Notes under the pieces: model-generated
What the model saw: the letters and a program-made list of their open reading frames with translations, nothing else
The model's database searches: none
What the model was told of the DNA's origin: nothing
Assembly: GCA_963971535.1 (NCBI GenBank)
Contig: OZ020593.1
Span: forward strand, 19,763,681-19,827,680
Source of the DNA: Notolepis coatsorum
Lineage: Eukaryota > Chordata > Actinopteri > Aulopiformes > Paralepididae
Length of the DNA: 64,000 nucleotides
Direction: 5' to 3'
Shown: positions 30,849-41,174 of the stretch, piece after piece
Layout: each line of letters opens with the position of its first letter
How positions within the stretch are numbered: the first letter of the stretch is position 1
Program-made: the position numbers and the translations under genes

Positions 30849-31013
30849 ATGTCATATATGTTATGATGAATTGAAAATGGGGGACCCTGGTGTAAACAAG
30901 ACTAAAGTCTTTCTCTGGTCTGCATCCCCTTAACAATTGTGTGTATTGAGCTGTACCGTATTGTACCCATTCTGCAATCTGTTAATAAAGTTTTCAATCA
31001 ATCAATCAAACCA
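30849..31013 (+). repeat. right part of the split LINE 3'UTR with CAAT tail
   Basis: Continues the 15991-16062 fragment: GAATTGAAAATGGGGGACCC, CTCTGGTCTGCATCCCCTTA and TTCAATCAATCAATCAAA. The same block recurs at 32035-32178, 40090-40195 and 41890-42050. Confidence 0.88.
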
Positions 31014-31319
31014 TGCGGCAGAATTGTTACAATAGCCGATCATCCATTTTCCCAATGATAAATCCCTATACGGGTGGAACCATATATCTATGGGTGGAAC
31101 AACCAGTGACGTCAGACTACACCTCCCTATAGAAGCAAATTGTACACTAGTACACACACATAGAGAAGGAGGAGTTTGTTTCCATGTAGGTTTAGTGACG
31201 TAGGCCAACAGCCAGCGCCCCTCCAACACACACACAGTCCCCTCCAACACACACACACACACACACACACACTGACACACGCGCTCACTCCCAACCCGAG
31301 CTCGAGCCCAGGCAGAGGC
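31014..31319 (+). promoter_or_regulatory. CERT1: probable CERT1 promoter region
   Basis: It lies between the LINE tail and the inferred 5'UTR exon. It contains a perfect CRE, TGACGTCA (31107-31114), and a half-CRE-like GTGACGTAGG (31195-31204). A short CA repeat occupies 31243-31272. No TATA box is obvious, as usual for housekeeping genes. The transcription start is not determined. Confidence 0.5.
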
Positions 31320-31502
31320 AGTACAGGGGATATGGCGTTTAGCGCGAGCTGTCATTTACACTGAGCCGAGGAGGAACAACAAGCTGAGGAAACGTATTGG
31401 ACGCCAGGCGACGGATTGACTGTGGAGGAAAACCGAAGTGTGAAATATTTTAATATTTTAATTTCAACCACACACTGCCACTTTTTGTGAACTGAGAAGA
31501 AG
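31320..31502 (+). other. CERT1: inferred CERT1 5'UTR exon
   Basis: Ends at GAGAAGAAG|GTACGC, a good splice donor at 31503. An intron of 327 bp would then end at the acceptor TTTCCCCTGCTCAG (31829) just before the start-codon exon. The 5' boundary is a guess. It is placed because the start-codon exon is preceded by a convincing acceptor, so an upstream noncoding exon is needed. Confidence 0.5.
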
Positions 31503-31848
31503 GTACGCTGACCGACGTTATTAGTTAGTAGCAAGAAAGGGGCGGGTGTGCTGACGGGACTATGTGTTTGCTAGCTACCGGTAATCTGTGCCAACGACCG
31601 GGTCAGGTGTAACAGTAGATGAGCCATAATCTACTAGCTCATTTTATATACAGTATATTACCGAAAAAAATCAATTTTAACGACGTGACACCTTTCTACA
31701 GTAACGTTGGTTCAACCAACGGCATATCTGACAAGCGTTCTCGGTTTCTATTTTCTTTTCTCGACTATTATAGCGTTGTGTAACAGTGTATGTCAAGTTG
31801 TTGTGTTCTTATTTTTTTCCCCTGCTCAGCTTGCTAAGGTTAGCCACC

Positions 31849-31971
31849 ATGTCTGACAACCAGAGCTGGAACTCCTCGGGTTCTTCAGAAGAGGATCTGG
31901 AACCGGATTTGGGACACCTCCCTGTCGGTGGCATCGCAGGTATCGCAGAGTTCGGCGGAGTTCTTAGCAAG
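31849..31971 (+). CDS. CERT1: CERT1 coding exon 1 (ceramide transfer protein N-terminus)
   Basis: The exon (probably 31830-31971) follows the acceptor CCTGCTCAG and has ATG in a good context (GCCACCATGT). It encodes 41 residues starting MSDNQSWNSSGSSEEDLEPD and ending EFGGVLSK at a GTAAGC donor in phase 0. CERT1 carries ceramide from the ER to the trans-Golgi; this segment is the acidic tail before the PH domain and its first residues. It is nine residues longer than the human N-terminus as I recall it, mostly through GHLPVGGIAGIAE. An AG|GT inside (31939/31940) is a possible cryptic donor. Confidence 0.95.
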
Positions 31972-31980
31972 GTAAGCTAT

Positions 31981-32178
31981 GTACTGTATTTGTAAATCTG
32001 GTATGTCATAAATGTATAGATGTAACAGTACTGTCATCACATGTATGTTATGATGAATTGAAAATGGGGGGACCATGATGTAAACAAGACTAAAGTCTTT
32101 CTCTGGTCTGCATCCCCTTAATTTAACAATTGTGTGTATTGAGCTGTACTCTATTGTACCCATTCTGCAATCAATCAA
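31981..32178 (+). repeat. LINE 3'UTR with CAAT tail, ten bases past the exon 1 donor
   Basis: GTACTGTATTTGTAAATCTG starts nine bases after the exon end and matches 41810 onward. It ends AATCAATCAATCAATCAC. A short internal deletion (near 32036) removes part of the 3'UTR. The same exon-LINE junction is present in the upstream duplicate, so the LINE inserted before duplication. Confidence 0.85.
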
Positions 32179-32664
32179 TCAATCACGTGTGTTGCTATGC
32201 TACTGGATGGGGTTTATTATGGCTGAGCACTTGCTGCAGTTTGACACCACTGGCTAGCTATCAAAAACAATAATCGTGATTCAGGGGGGTGTGGGGAGAG
32301 AAGCCACTGTCTTTATTAATGCTCCCCCAAGAATGTGACTCACTCTGGGCAAATATGCATTTGCTACATAAAATAGGTCAAATACATTTGCAGTTATCAG
32401 CAGCCAACAATATTGTTTCTGTTGATCCCACGGATTTATTAAGTCATTTTCAGGTGTCCTAAATATAGACTGTAAGACAAGCATGCACCTCCGTTGAAGC
32501 AATTTCCATGACCAACAACACCTCACATCTGTCAGTGAGTTATTTGATGGAGTTTCAACATTATAGGGATGCATCTGGGCAAAAAAAGGGTATCGGAACA
32601 TTCCAGGAAATGAAAGCAGACGCAGAATGACTTGATTTGCTGCATTTTTTATACACAAGCATTT
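32179..32664. other. intron 1, no feature recognised
   Basis: Mixed AT-rich sequence. The 181-codon minus-strand frame has no similarity that I know. Confidence 0.4.
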
Positions 32665-33573
32665 TAAAGGGATAGTTCTGATTTTTTTATACATGAAGTG
32701 GTATGAAATACTACTTGCCAGTAGTTTAATCATAGCCACGCCAGACACTCTTATCGAGTCCCGTGGCCGAAGTTCTGTCTGCGTTCTGAGCAGCTTCAGA
32801 CAGGCAGCACATGGGGTCCAGTACAAAAGTTACCCTAATAAGCCACATCGCAACATGCAAACAAACATTTTAACCAGCTAGCTAGCCCCAGTACGTAGTA
32901 AATACAATGGGATTCTATAAGAAACAAAATAGTTCCATAGTTGGTCTAAGTGACCAAGGAAACTATAAAAGAAGGAAGGGTCATCATCACGTCAGAATAC
33001 CAGCGTTCTATGCTCTGCATGGTGCCAGACTTTGGTGTTGTCAGTTCTATTGAAGCTTGTATTAAAATTCTAAATATAGCAGCTATCTGAGGAAATATCA
33101 ACTGATATATGGAACGTAATAGCTAGTTAACAATGCAAAAAAAACTGAGGTATCTGAGGTAATAGCCTGTTTAAATTACTGTTTAAGGGGATGGGGTTGA
33201 TTCAACTCAATGTCAACCGAACTGAAAGTTTCCACACTTGGCACCAATGTGTGTCCATGCGCTATTCAGTGACGTAATGACTCTTCCTTCTTTTATAGTT
33301 TCCTTGGGTCTGACAGAAGAATTGAGCGTTGGAAATACAAAAGGACTGTTGCATTCTGTTGTGTCTGGTTAAAACTTTGTATGTTGTGGTAGTGTGGCAT
33401 AAAAGTTTTTTTTGTTACCGGACCCTGTGTGCGACCTATCTGAAACTGCTCCACTTTCACAGAACACAGCCAGAACTTGGACGATGGGTCTCTGTAAATT
33501 AGCTAATGGTTATATATATCGTTTAGTCTACTGGCAAGTATTTCATACCACATTGTAAAAAAAATCTCTAATG
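32665..33573. mobile_element. MITE with about 50-bp inverted ends
   Basis: The left end TTTTAAAGGGATAGTTCTGA then GTGGTATGAAATACT..TTGCCAGTAG is mirrored by CTACTGGCAAGTATTTCATA then CCACATTGTAAAAAAAAT on the right. The 0.9-kb interior has no transposase. The TTAAAGGGATAGTTC tip is typical of a common fish MITE family. TSD not resolved. Confidence 0.7.
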
Positions 33574-34116
33574 GAGACTATAGACCTGCTTCCCCACCTA
33601 GTCCAACTACTGGACCTGCTTCCCCACCTAGTCCAACTACTATATGCCTCTCTCCACCTAGTCCAACTACTAGACCTGCTTCCCCTGCTTGGTCAAAAAT
33701 GGAACCTTGATCTCTGCCATCGATCTGAAAGAAATTCAATAATGCAGGTCTTTGACTGATTGTCAACCTATCCACTAAGTTTGAGTCAAATGGGATAAGA
33801 GCGGTGGTCACAAGACAGACAGACACATACACAGTGAGTACAATACCAACCTGCGCATTGACTACAGGCTTTATAAGTGAAAAACCCACAGCTATCCATA
33901 TTTTCCTTCAAGGTCTGTTGAGCCTGTTCTCAGAGATGGTGTCGTTCGTAGTTAATACAATCATCTCTCAGACCACATGCACCTCTGCTGGCACAGGATC
34001 AAGTCCCAGTGTTTTTTCTCCTGTGTCTCTTCCCTACTGTCTCCCTCTCTGTGTTCCTACTGTCGCAATGAATGAAAAAATAACAAGGGGAGTAGTGGAC
34101 TGCCTGCAATTTTAGA
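33574..34116. other. intron 1: short tandem repeat then unassigned
   Basis: 33580-33690 has about four copies of CACCTAGTCCAACTACT with CCTGCTTCCC spacers. The rest is unassigned. Confidence 0.5.
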
Positions 34117-34235
34117 TTCGATTCAAATGTATTGATGTCATACAGCACAAGTACAGTACAGTACAGTACAACAAAAATAAGTTTGGCATCCAACCAGAGT
34201 GCAAATGTAAAGGTAAAGTGCGATAGTGATATTAG
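34117..34235 (-). repeat. 'GTTTGGCATCCAACC' family, copy 2 (truncated)
   Basis: AGATTCGATTCAAATGTATT, AAGTTTGGCATCCAACCAGA and GTAAAGTGCGATAGTGATAT match the 5575, 54795 and 56508 copies. Confidence 0.75.
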
Positions 34236-34747
34236 GGTTTGGTACCGATCAAATTAGGATTCACGTTAAATCAATCAGTGCCACATTTTGGTATCTTGAG
34301 AACAGGTAGATTAATACCCGCCTAGGTAGAAAATAATCTGCATTCCAATTACGTGCAATAAGTTTCGTCTCTCTCTTTTTAAGTAGCCAAACGTTACACT
34401 CTAAAAACGAAATGGATTGTTGATGATAATAAACATTTAACTTAGCTGAAGTATTTTAAAGTCTGCTATAAGCCATTCTCCCTTATTACTGTCTCATCTC
34501 TTGGGTTATTGGAAAGACCATAATGTTGATTTGATACAAATAATGTTGATATTTAAACATAAGAATACGTAAAAAAAAATTGTAGGAACAGTTTGGGAGG
34601 GGAGTGGGCGGTAGGGAGGGGTTTCAGTTTGTGTGGTGTGTTACAACAATAAATAACTAAATGTTCTAAATAAAGAACTGTTGAAATTGAGAAGTTTGGA
34701 TAACATTTCTGTTATTACAGAGAGTAAAGTACAAAAAGAAAAATGTA
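34236..34747 (-). mobile_element. hAT-like 'GGTACC' element, degraded copy
   Basis: Internal blocks such as CTCATCTCTTGGGTTATTGG, GTGTGGTGTGTTACAACAAT and GAAATTGAGAAGTTTGGA are the inverse of blocks within 53872-54361. The left tip TTAGGGTTTGGTACCGATC is degenerate. No coding sequence is kept. Confidence 0.65.
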
Positions 34748-35198
34748 TCGTGGGTGGCGCAGTGGACATTGTGCTCGTCACCAACGCAAGAGACACCGGT
34801 ATCGAATCCGGCTGTCAGCGTTGCCTCCGGCTTGGGCCGGCCGTCATACTGACTCAATTGGCAGAGTCAGCGGGAGGGGAGTCGATGGGTGGTAGTCTGG
34901 TCGTTGTAAACAGCGACTCCTACAGGTCGGTCAGGGCGCCTGCACAGCAAAGACAGGAAATGGCGGGGGCAGTGTGAGCCTCCCACACGTTACACCTCGC
35001 CAATGAGAGTCCGCGCTGGCAGGTGAAAAGAAGTGACTGGCTGCCTCCACATGTATCGGAGGGGACATGTGATGGGCTTCTATCCTCCCTACGACCGGCC
35101 AGTGGGGGGCACATGCGAGCAACGATCAGGACAGGAGGGAGAATTGGCACGAGAGGAAATTGGGATGGGAGAAAAATCACAGAAAAAGGAGGAGAAAG
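34748..35198 (+). repeat. SINE family 'S', copy 2
   Basis: The head TGGGTGGCGCAGTGGACATT (A-box) and GTATCGAATCCGG (B-box like) precede AGCGACTCCTACAGGTCGGT, TGTATCGGAGGGGACATGTG and GAAATTGGGATGGGAGAAAA. More diverged than copies 1 and 3, and no clear TSD. Confidence 0.82.
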
Positions 35199-35609
35199 GT
35201 ACCGTAATATACAATGTACAGGTGATTTAAACTGGGTATAAACTATATAAATGAGTGCTACGGAGTAATGGTGCTAATCACACAGGCTATTCCTTTCAGC
35301 TGGTGTGATTTGACACATCAAAGGTTCCCACGCACACCTGGGGGTGTTTGAAGTACAGGTGGTCTGCATAATAGTCACGTGTATCTTCCCCTGAAAATAA
35401 CTGAGCCGTGCATTTGGTTTTGCATGTATCCAAGTTTCAAGTTTGCTTTTATCTGTCACGTATAAAGTACATGTACATTACAGTGAAATGCTTGGTTCTG
35501 TATGAGCCCCTGAGAATGTACTTCATACAGTAAAAAAAAAAAAAAGTATGAATGGAATGAAGTCCCAACACAATACAATATACAACTAAAATACAACCTA
35601 AGTACAATG
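35199..35609 (-). repeat. repeat scraps: 'GTTTGGCATCCAACC' fragment and LINE 3' end
   Basis: AATATACAATGTACAGGTGA to AGTAATGGTGCTAATCA (35205-35280) is a fragment of the dispersed family. 35428-35515 (CAAGTTTGCTTTTATCTGTC, TACAGTGAAATGCTTGGTTC) is an inverted LINE 3' end. Confidence 0.6.
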
Positions 35610-36735
35610 AAAGTACTTACTTACTTATGCCTATCGCTTCTTTTGGGGGAGCATAGGCCGTCGACAACAGTTCGCCAGGGTCCTCTGTCCTGTGCTTTTC
35701 TTTCCAGCTGTTTCCATGTCAGTCCGCTCTGTGTGATGTCTGTCTCCAAGTCCCTGCGTCAGGTGTTCTTGGGCCGGCCTCTCTTCCTTTTGCCTTGGGG
35801 GTTCCATCTAAGGGCCTGTCTGGTGGTGCTGGTGTTTGGTTTGCGTAGTGTGTGGCCGATCCATCCCCACTTTCTTCTCTTGATTTGTTCTTCCACTGGT
35901 TGTTCGCCCGTTCTCTGCCAGAGATCATTGTTACTGATGGTATCTGGCCAGTGGATGTTCAGGATCCGCCTCGGGCATCTGTTGATGAATGACTGCACTC
36001 TAGTCATTGTGATCTTGGTTGTCCTCCACGTCTCTGATCCGTATAGGAGTACTGTAACTGCTTTATGTTGGATTTGAAGAGTCTGATCTTTGTCTGCTGA
36101 CTGATTACCTTGGAGCTCCAGATGTTCTTTAGTTGGATGTATGAGGCCCTTGCCTTGCTGATTCTTGCTCTGACATCTGCCTCCGTGCCACCCTTCTTAT
36201 CTATGATGCTACCTAGGTAGGTGAAGGATTCTACTTCCTCAAGTGCTGTTCCCTCCAGGTTTACTGGGTCTTCGTTGTTTGTGTTGATCTTGAGTATTTT
36301 GGTCTTTCCTTGGTGGATGTTGAGGCCTAGTTGTGTTGAGGTGTGTCTGCCAGTATGTTAGTCTTCTCCTGCATCTGTTGTCGACTGTGGGATAGTAGGG
36401 CAAGGTCGTCTGCGAAGTCTAGGTCGTCCAGTTGTGTTGTGAGTGTCCAGTGGATCCCGTTTCTCCTCTGTGCTGTTGTGGTCTTCAATATCCAGTCGAT
36501 GGCCAGGACTGGAAGAGGAAAGGGGACAGTATACCGCCTTGCCTTACTCCGGTTTTCACTTAGAAGCTTCGTGTGAACTGTCCGCTGTGTATGACTCTGC
36601 AGGTCATTCCTTCATAGGAGTAGTGTCGAAGCAGTTTCCAGAGGGTGTTTCTGTGGAGGCTGTTAAATGCCTTCTTGTAGTCTATGAAGTTCCATTCCAA
36701 TGATTGCTCGACTATGATTCGGAGGGTTGAACAAT
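35610..36735 (-). pseudogene. RTE-like LINE ORF2, 3' half, frameshifted
   Basis: On the minus strand FIDYKKAFNSLHRNTLWKLL is RT motif A; the usual aspartate before SLHR is asparagine. MTCRVIHSGQFTRSF and a degraded TGVRQG segment follow. The C-terminal part reads [20 protein letters not shown], then [20 protein letters not shown] and WKQLERKAQDRGPWRTVVDG. An ACTT tandem tail at 35615-35627 marks the 3' end. Several frame breaks make it dead. I place it with RTE-like elements by these motifs only. Confidence 0.85.
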
Positions 36736-37164
36736 GAAAGTACAATGAAGTACAAATGCAAACTTTAAAAGAAATGCTAAATGAGGTATGTATGTAGTGC
36801 AAATCTCTTTTAATAAATAGATAACATATGGTGTAGTGTTTATTACACAGACATGAGTGGTTGCATGTCAGGAGGAGCTAATGGCTTGGTCACATACACA
36901 AGTGTAAACTGAGCTAAGCACAACAATGTGCATAGTGTAGGTAACAAAGCCTTGCACAGTGTGCTCCCCACAAGACCAGTGACAAACGACCACAACAGAT
37001 GAAATTGAGAGAGTATAAACTGACCCCAGAATTGTAAAAAACACAGTTAAGGTTTCATGGAAGTACAGTACTCTCGTTCTGACTGGTTAAAAAAAAAAAA
37101 GTATTTTTATTCTATTCTTTAGAAAACACTAACCTGGAATGAGTATAATAAACTGACCCAGAGT
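36736..37164. other. intron 1, unassigned
   Basis: No gene. 37062-37144 is the left member of a direct repeat that reappears after the SINE at 37637 (see findings). Confidence 0.45.
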
Positions 37165-37636
37165 GGGCGGCTACGTGGTGCAGTGGGCAAGGCGCTCACC
37201 ACGAATACTGGAGACGCTGGGTTCGCCTGTTCGAGCCCAGCGCTCCACATTGCTTTCAGTTTAGCTGGTCGTCCGTACTAATACACATTGGCAGTATTAG
37301 GGGGTGGGAAACTGATGGGTGGGGATCGGGCGTTGTGGACAGCGACTCCTACAGGTCGGTTGGTGAGCCTGCGCAGTAGAATCAGGAAGCGATGGGGGCG
37401 GTGCCCCTCCAAAGCGCAGACCCCTGACGCTGAAAAATCGCGCCGCGCAGGTGAAAAGATGCGACTGCTGTTACCTCGAGTATCGGAGGGGACTCGTGCT
37501 ATGTATGACTTAGTCCACATTGCAGCCGGCTTGTGGGAGGCAAGAAACAGCGTTCGAGACAGGGGAGGGTTGAATTGGATGATACGAAATTGGGATGGGA
37601 GAAAAATAGAAAATGGGAGAAAAAGTGGATAAAAAA
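37165..37636 (+). repeat. SINE family 'S', copy 3 (most complete head)
   Basis: GGGCGGCTACGTGGTGCAGT holds the A-box, and GCCTGTTCGAGCCCAGC holds a B-box. The body GTTGTGGACAGCGACTCCTA and tail AAAAAGTGGATAAAAAAAG match copy 1 closely. It could once have been transcribed by RNA polymerase III. Confidence 0.88.
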
Positions 37637-37692
37637 AGTACAGTACTCTCGTTCTGGCTGGTTTTAAAAAACACTGACCTGGAATAAGTCAA

Positions 37693-37790
37693 TGACATTT
37701 TACATTTAGTCATTTAGTTGATGCTTTTATCCAAAGCGACTTACAAGTCAGCAGGAGGGGTCCATCTCTGGCTGCTAAGGGTCAGTGGCA
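37693..37790 (+). repeat. fish dispersed repeat tail, copy 3
   Basis: TTACATTTAGTCATTTAGTT, GATGCTTTTATCCAAAGCGA and TACAAGTCAGCAGGAGGGGT match copies at 10632 and 60495. Confidence 0.75.
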
Positions 37791-38100
37791 TTGTTCATCA
37801 AATAGTGTCGAACTGTTGAGTGCATAGTAGTATAGACAATTAGCATGATAGGTAGTAGTATAAGTATAGTAGCATAGTAGTATAGACATATTAGCATGAT
37901 ATGTAGTAGTATATGATTGATTGATTGATGTTTTTTTATTTTCGTGTCTTACATACAGATCTATAGTAAATATAGTAGCATAGTAGTATAGACATATTAG
38001 CATGATAGGTAGTAGTGTATAAGTATAGTAGTAAGGTACTTAATTAATAGTAAAAGACAGTAATAAGGTTCGTTTTTTATTTTGTCACCTGTTTTTCTGC
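37791..38100. other. intron 1, tandem AGTAGTATA-type sequence and LINE scrap
   Basis: TAGCATGATAGGTAGTAGTA is repeated about three times, and a minus-strand LINE end (TTTTCGTGTCTTACATACAG, 37941-37960) lies within it. Confidence 0.5.
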
Positions 38101-38845
38101 TAGGGCTGTCAATTGTCCTCGAATGCCTGAATGAAATGTGGCAAATCTGAATTAATAAAAAAAATGCTATTACAAGAAAGCAGGGCATAGCGCCCTTAGA
38201 ATTAACAAGTTGAGTAGGCTTTGAGCTGTCGCAACACAAATGGGCAGTTATTTACACAAGCTCGCTGAGGGAGTACACGTATCGACAGTAGACTTTCTTT
38301 GGTATTGTGGTTTCCAATGCAAGTTTAGTTTCCAATGGCTGTTTAGCTTGCATGCTGGGGACTCTGTTTCCAGCTGCGCTCGTTCATTGCTAGTTGTTAG
38401 CTATAACAGTTTGTTTTAACGTGGACGTCCCTCATATCATAGTGGACTGATCCAAATGTTTTCCACAACGCTTCTCCCCTTGAAAAGGCAGCTCCATGCC
38501 TTTTCATAAATCGCCAACATAGCTTGCCAAAACATTTCTTGTAACTTGTGTTTCGCTGGGAAAGACCGTTCATCACTGCATATAACTTGGTTTAATTCAA
38601 AAGTCCATTGGGAAACTTTGTATTATGAACTAAGACATTCAGGGATGTCTGGTCACTGTACTATTCTCCCTGTGGCGCATGTGATTCAGGAATGTAAAAA
38701 AAAAAACGCATCACCAGCCACCCGGGAGTAACCGGTTGTCAAAGTAAATATGGGAAGCTGATGGGGTCAAAAAGGGTAACGTGATTAATTGTTACGATTT
38801 GAAAATGTCTATAGATAAATTAACGTGTTAATATTGACAATCCTA
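38101..38845. mobile_element. hAT-like MITE (TAGGGCTGTCAAT)
   Basis: Ends TAGGGCTGTCAAT and ATTGACAATCCTA are 13-bp inverted repeats with two mismatches. The interior has no transposase. Related tips are at 39802 and 63385. No clear TSD. Confidence 0.6.
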
Positions 38846-39726
38846 TTTTTTCTTTTTAGTTTGTATGTTTGACTTGAGATATAAACATTTAATCAGTAGT
38901 AGTAATCTCTGCATTTTCCTTGATAACCAAGCAAGTAGACTCATGACACCATTTATTTATTTAATAAATCGTAATCACAATATTGTCCACAATAATGATA
39001 ATCACACTCTATCACCAAATCGTGCAGCTCTACTGCCGTCCAGATGCACTCAGTGCTTCACTTTGGCGCCCATGTGTTAACAGGGGCTACTGGACACACT
39101 CAGTGCTTCACTTTGGCACCCATGTGTTAACAGGGGCTGCTGTCCACACCGGACACACTCAGCGTGGAGCTCTGCTCGCAGATGGTGGAGGGGTAGGGAT
39201 GACAATCTGTGTTCTGCTCTAATTCTGAATTCAAACACATCCTTGCAGTCTGAATGATAGGTGAAGGTTCGCACTTGTGCTCAGTGAGCCAGTGCTTACC
39301 CTGCCACGTGCTAATTAGCCAGTAAAATGTTACATGTGACTATCAGCAAAGTGGGGGGACATTCTCTTTTATAGGTAAATATTGTGGCTTAAAGTTGGCG
39401 ACAAGAAACGTCCTGTGTTGCCAACGGTCGACTCTTGTAGTTTACTTCAGCGTTAGCTGGTACACAACGTCCCTGCTTGACCGTGGTTTTAGTTAGCTAA
39501 GCAGTTGGCAAGCTTACGTCTTCTTGATCTCACTCAGCCCCGTTAGGGTGAGCTGTAAACAGATTGCAGGCTGACCTGCCAACCAAGCATACTGGGAGAT
39601 TACCCAGATCCTCATCCTAAAAACTCACCAGCTTCATCATATTAAGCTCTGAAATAATGTTCTTGATGTGGATGAATGAGTCTGTGACCTTCATAACTTT
39701 CAAATGTGTTGATATGCATCACACAT

Positions 39727-39728
<2 letters not shown>
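38846..39728. other. intron 1, unassigned, with a 2-copy tandem duplication
   Basis: ACACTCAGTGCTTCACTTTG and CCCATGTGTTAACAGGGGCT occur twice at about 50-bp spacing (39046-39141). Nothing else is recognised. Confidence 0.5.

Positions 39729-39801
<73 letters not shown>
39729..39801. repeat. (TA)n microsatellite
   Basis: About 36 uninterrupted TA units next to the tip of a hAT-like MITE. Confidence 0.97.
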
Positions 39802-39804
<3 letters not shown>

Positions 39805-40541
39805 GGCTGTCAGTTTATCGCGTTAATTAGATTAATTAATTACACAGCAAATTATCGCGTTATGAAAATTAACTCAAAATTAATTACAAAAGAATTTTTT
39901 TTTTTTTTTTTTTTTTTTATATAATATTTTTTTTGTATCTCATTCATTCCATAATAATGTAGAATACACATTTACAGACTTTTTTTATTTTTTAATATGG
40001 TCCATTTGCATGTTCTTGGTATCTGATTCTAGGGAGATCTATCTCAGGGAATGTATTCCCAGTGTCAGAAATACTGTGGGCTAGATCCACAAAGAATGGA
40101 TTCCCTGGTCTGCATCCCCTTAACAATTGTGTGCCGTACTGTATTGTACCCATTCTGCAATCTGTTAATAACATTTTCATTCAATCAATCAATCTGCGCG
40201 GTGATTGATTGAATGAAATTTTTATTTTGAGTAAATTGTAATGAACCAAATGAGAATATCAATACATTTTTTTGTATCTTTGACTGTGAATAACACCATG
40301 CTCAAATTGACCAGACCTGAAAAATCTAAGCAAATTAATAGATGGAAGATGATTAAACAGAAGGTTTTGTAGATACAGTACTGAATTCTGCCATCCGGAC
40401 ACATGCAATTTGAAATATGATTATATAATATAGAATATCAGGCATAAAATGGTTATGCGATTAAAATGCGATTAATTAGATTAATTAATTACAAATCCTG
40501 TAATTAATTAGATTAATTTTTTTAATCGCCTGACAGCACTA
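39802..40541. mobile_element. hAT-like MITE (TAGGGCTGTCAG) with nested LINE tails
   Basis: Ends TAGGGCTGTCAGTTTATCGC and AATCGCCTGACAGCACTA are inverted, with CGCGTTAATTAGATTAATTA subterminal blocks mirrored as TGCGATTAATTAGATTAATT. A CAAT-tailed LINE 3' end (about 40090-40195) and an inverted one (about 40200-40260) sit inside. Confidence 0.75.
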
Positions 40542-40564
40542 ATATATATATATATATATATATA

Positions 40565-41153
40565 TACCGTAATTCCTCTAATAGTAACCGGTATTCAATT
40601 AAAAACCGGGTCTCTATTAATGACCGGGTGCGCTGTTGAGCTAAGCAATTATAAGCCGGCCTCCTAATACAAGCCGGGTTTCATGTATATTAGAGGAATT
40701 ACGGTATTAACCTCAACGGATTTACCATAGGCAGTATATTTTGTTATTGTTGTTATATGCTGGCCTGGCTGTGCAGTAAATACCATATAATGGTATGGTG
40801 TTAATGTTTACCAAGAGAGTAAGCCTACCTCAGAATTGTATAAAACGAAGTTATTATTATTATTATTATACCAGTATTGTGATTGCACTATTTTACTTTA
40901 TTTTACTTTTTTTGACCACCTGTAATTGCACTGTTTACTACCGTATTTCATACAGTACTTGGTTTCAATAAATGAACCCAGTACATTTTACTGGGTTCAA
41001 ACTGACACAAAATGTTGATTTATTCATTATGATCTGTTTGAAAATTAGAAATATAGGCCTCTCTCTTATACATGCCTCCTCCTAATACAAGCCTGGTATC
41101 CGCTACAGTTGAAACAAATACAAGCCGGGGTTACTATTAGAGGAATTACGGTA
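40565..41153. mobile_element. MITE with TACCGTAATTCCTCTAATAG ends and a third internal copy
   Basis: The left end TACCGTAATTCCTCTAATAG and the right end CTATTAGAGGAATTACGGTA are exact complements over 20 bp. An additional inverted tip, ATTAGAGGAATTACGGTA, lies at 40688-40706. CAAGCCGGG-type motifs are shared by both halves. AT simple sequence flanks it. Confidence 0.85.
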
Positions 41154-41174
41154 TATATATATATATTATATTTG

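Noticed and set aside
13251..31010. A head-to-head POLK gene, which neighbours CERT1 in mammals
   Set aside because: No frame resembles the DNA polymerase kappa protein. Only its noncoding first exon could be hidden here, and nothing supports it.
32281..32826. 181-codon minus-strand ORF
   Set aside because: Composition is not protein-like, it overlaps a MITE end, and no motif is recognisable.
39729..41166. AT-rich stretch as a replication origin or matrix attachment site
   Set aside because: The structure is explained by AT microsatellites and MITEs, and no further evidence was seen.
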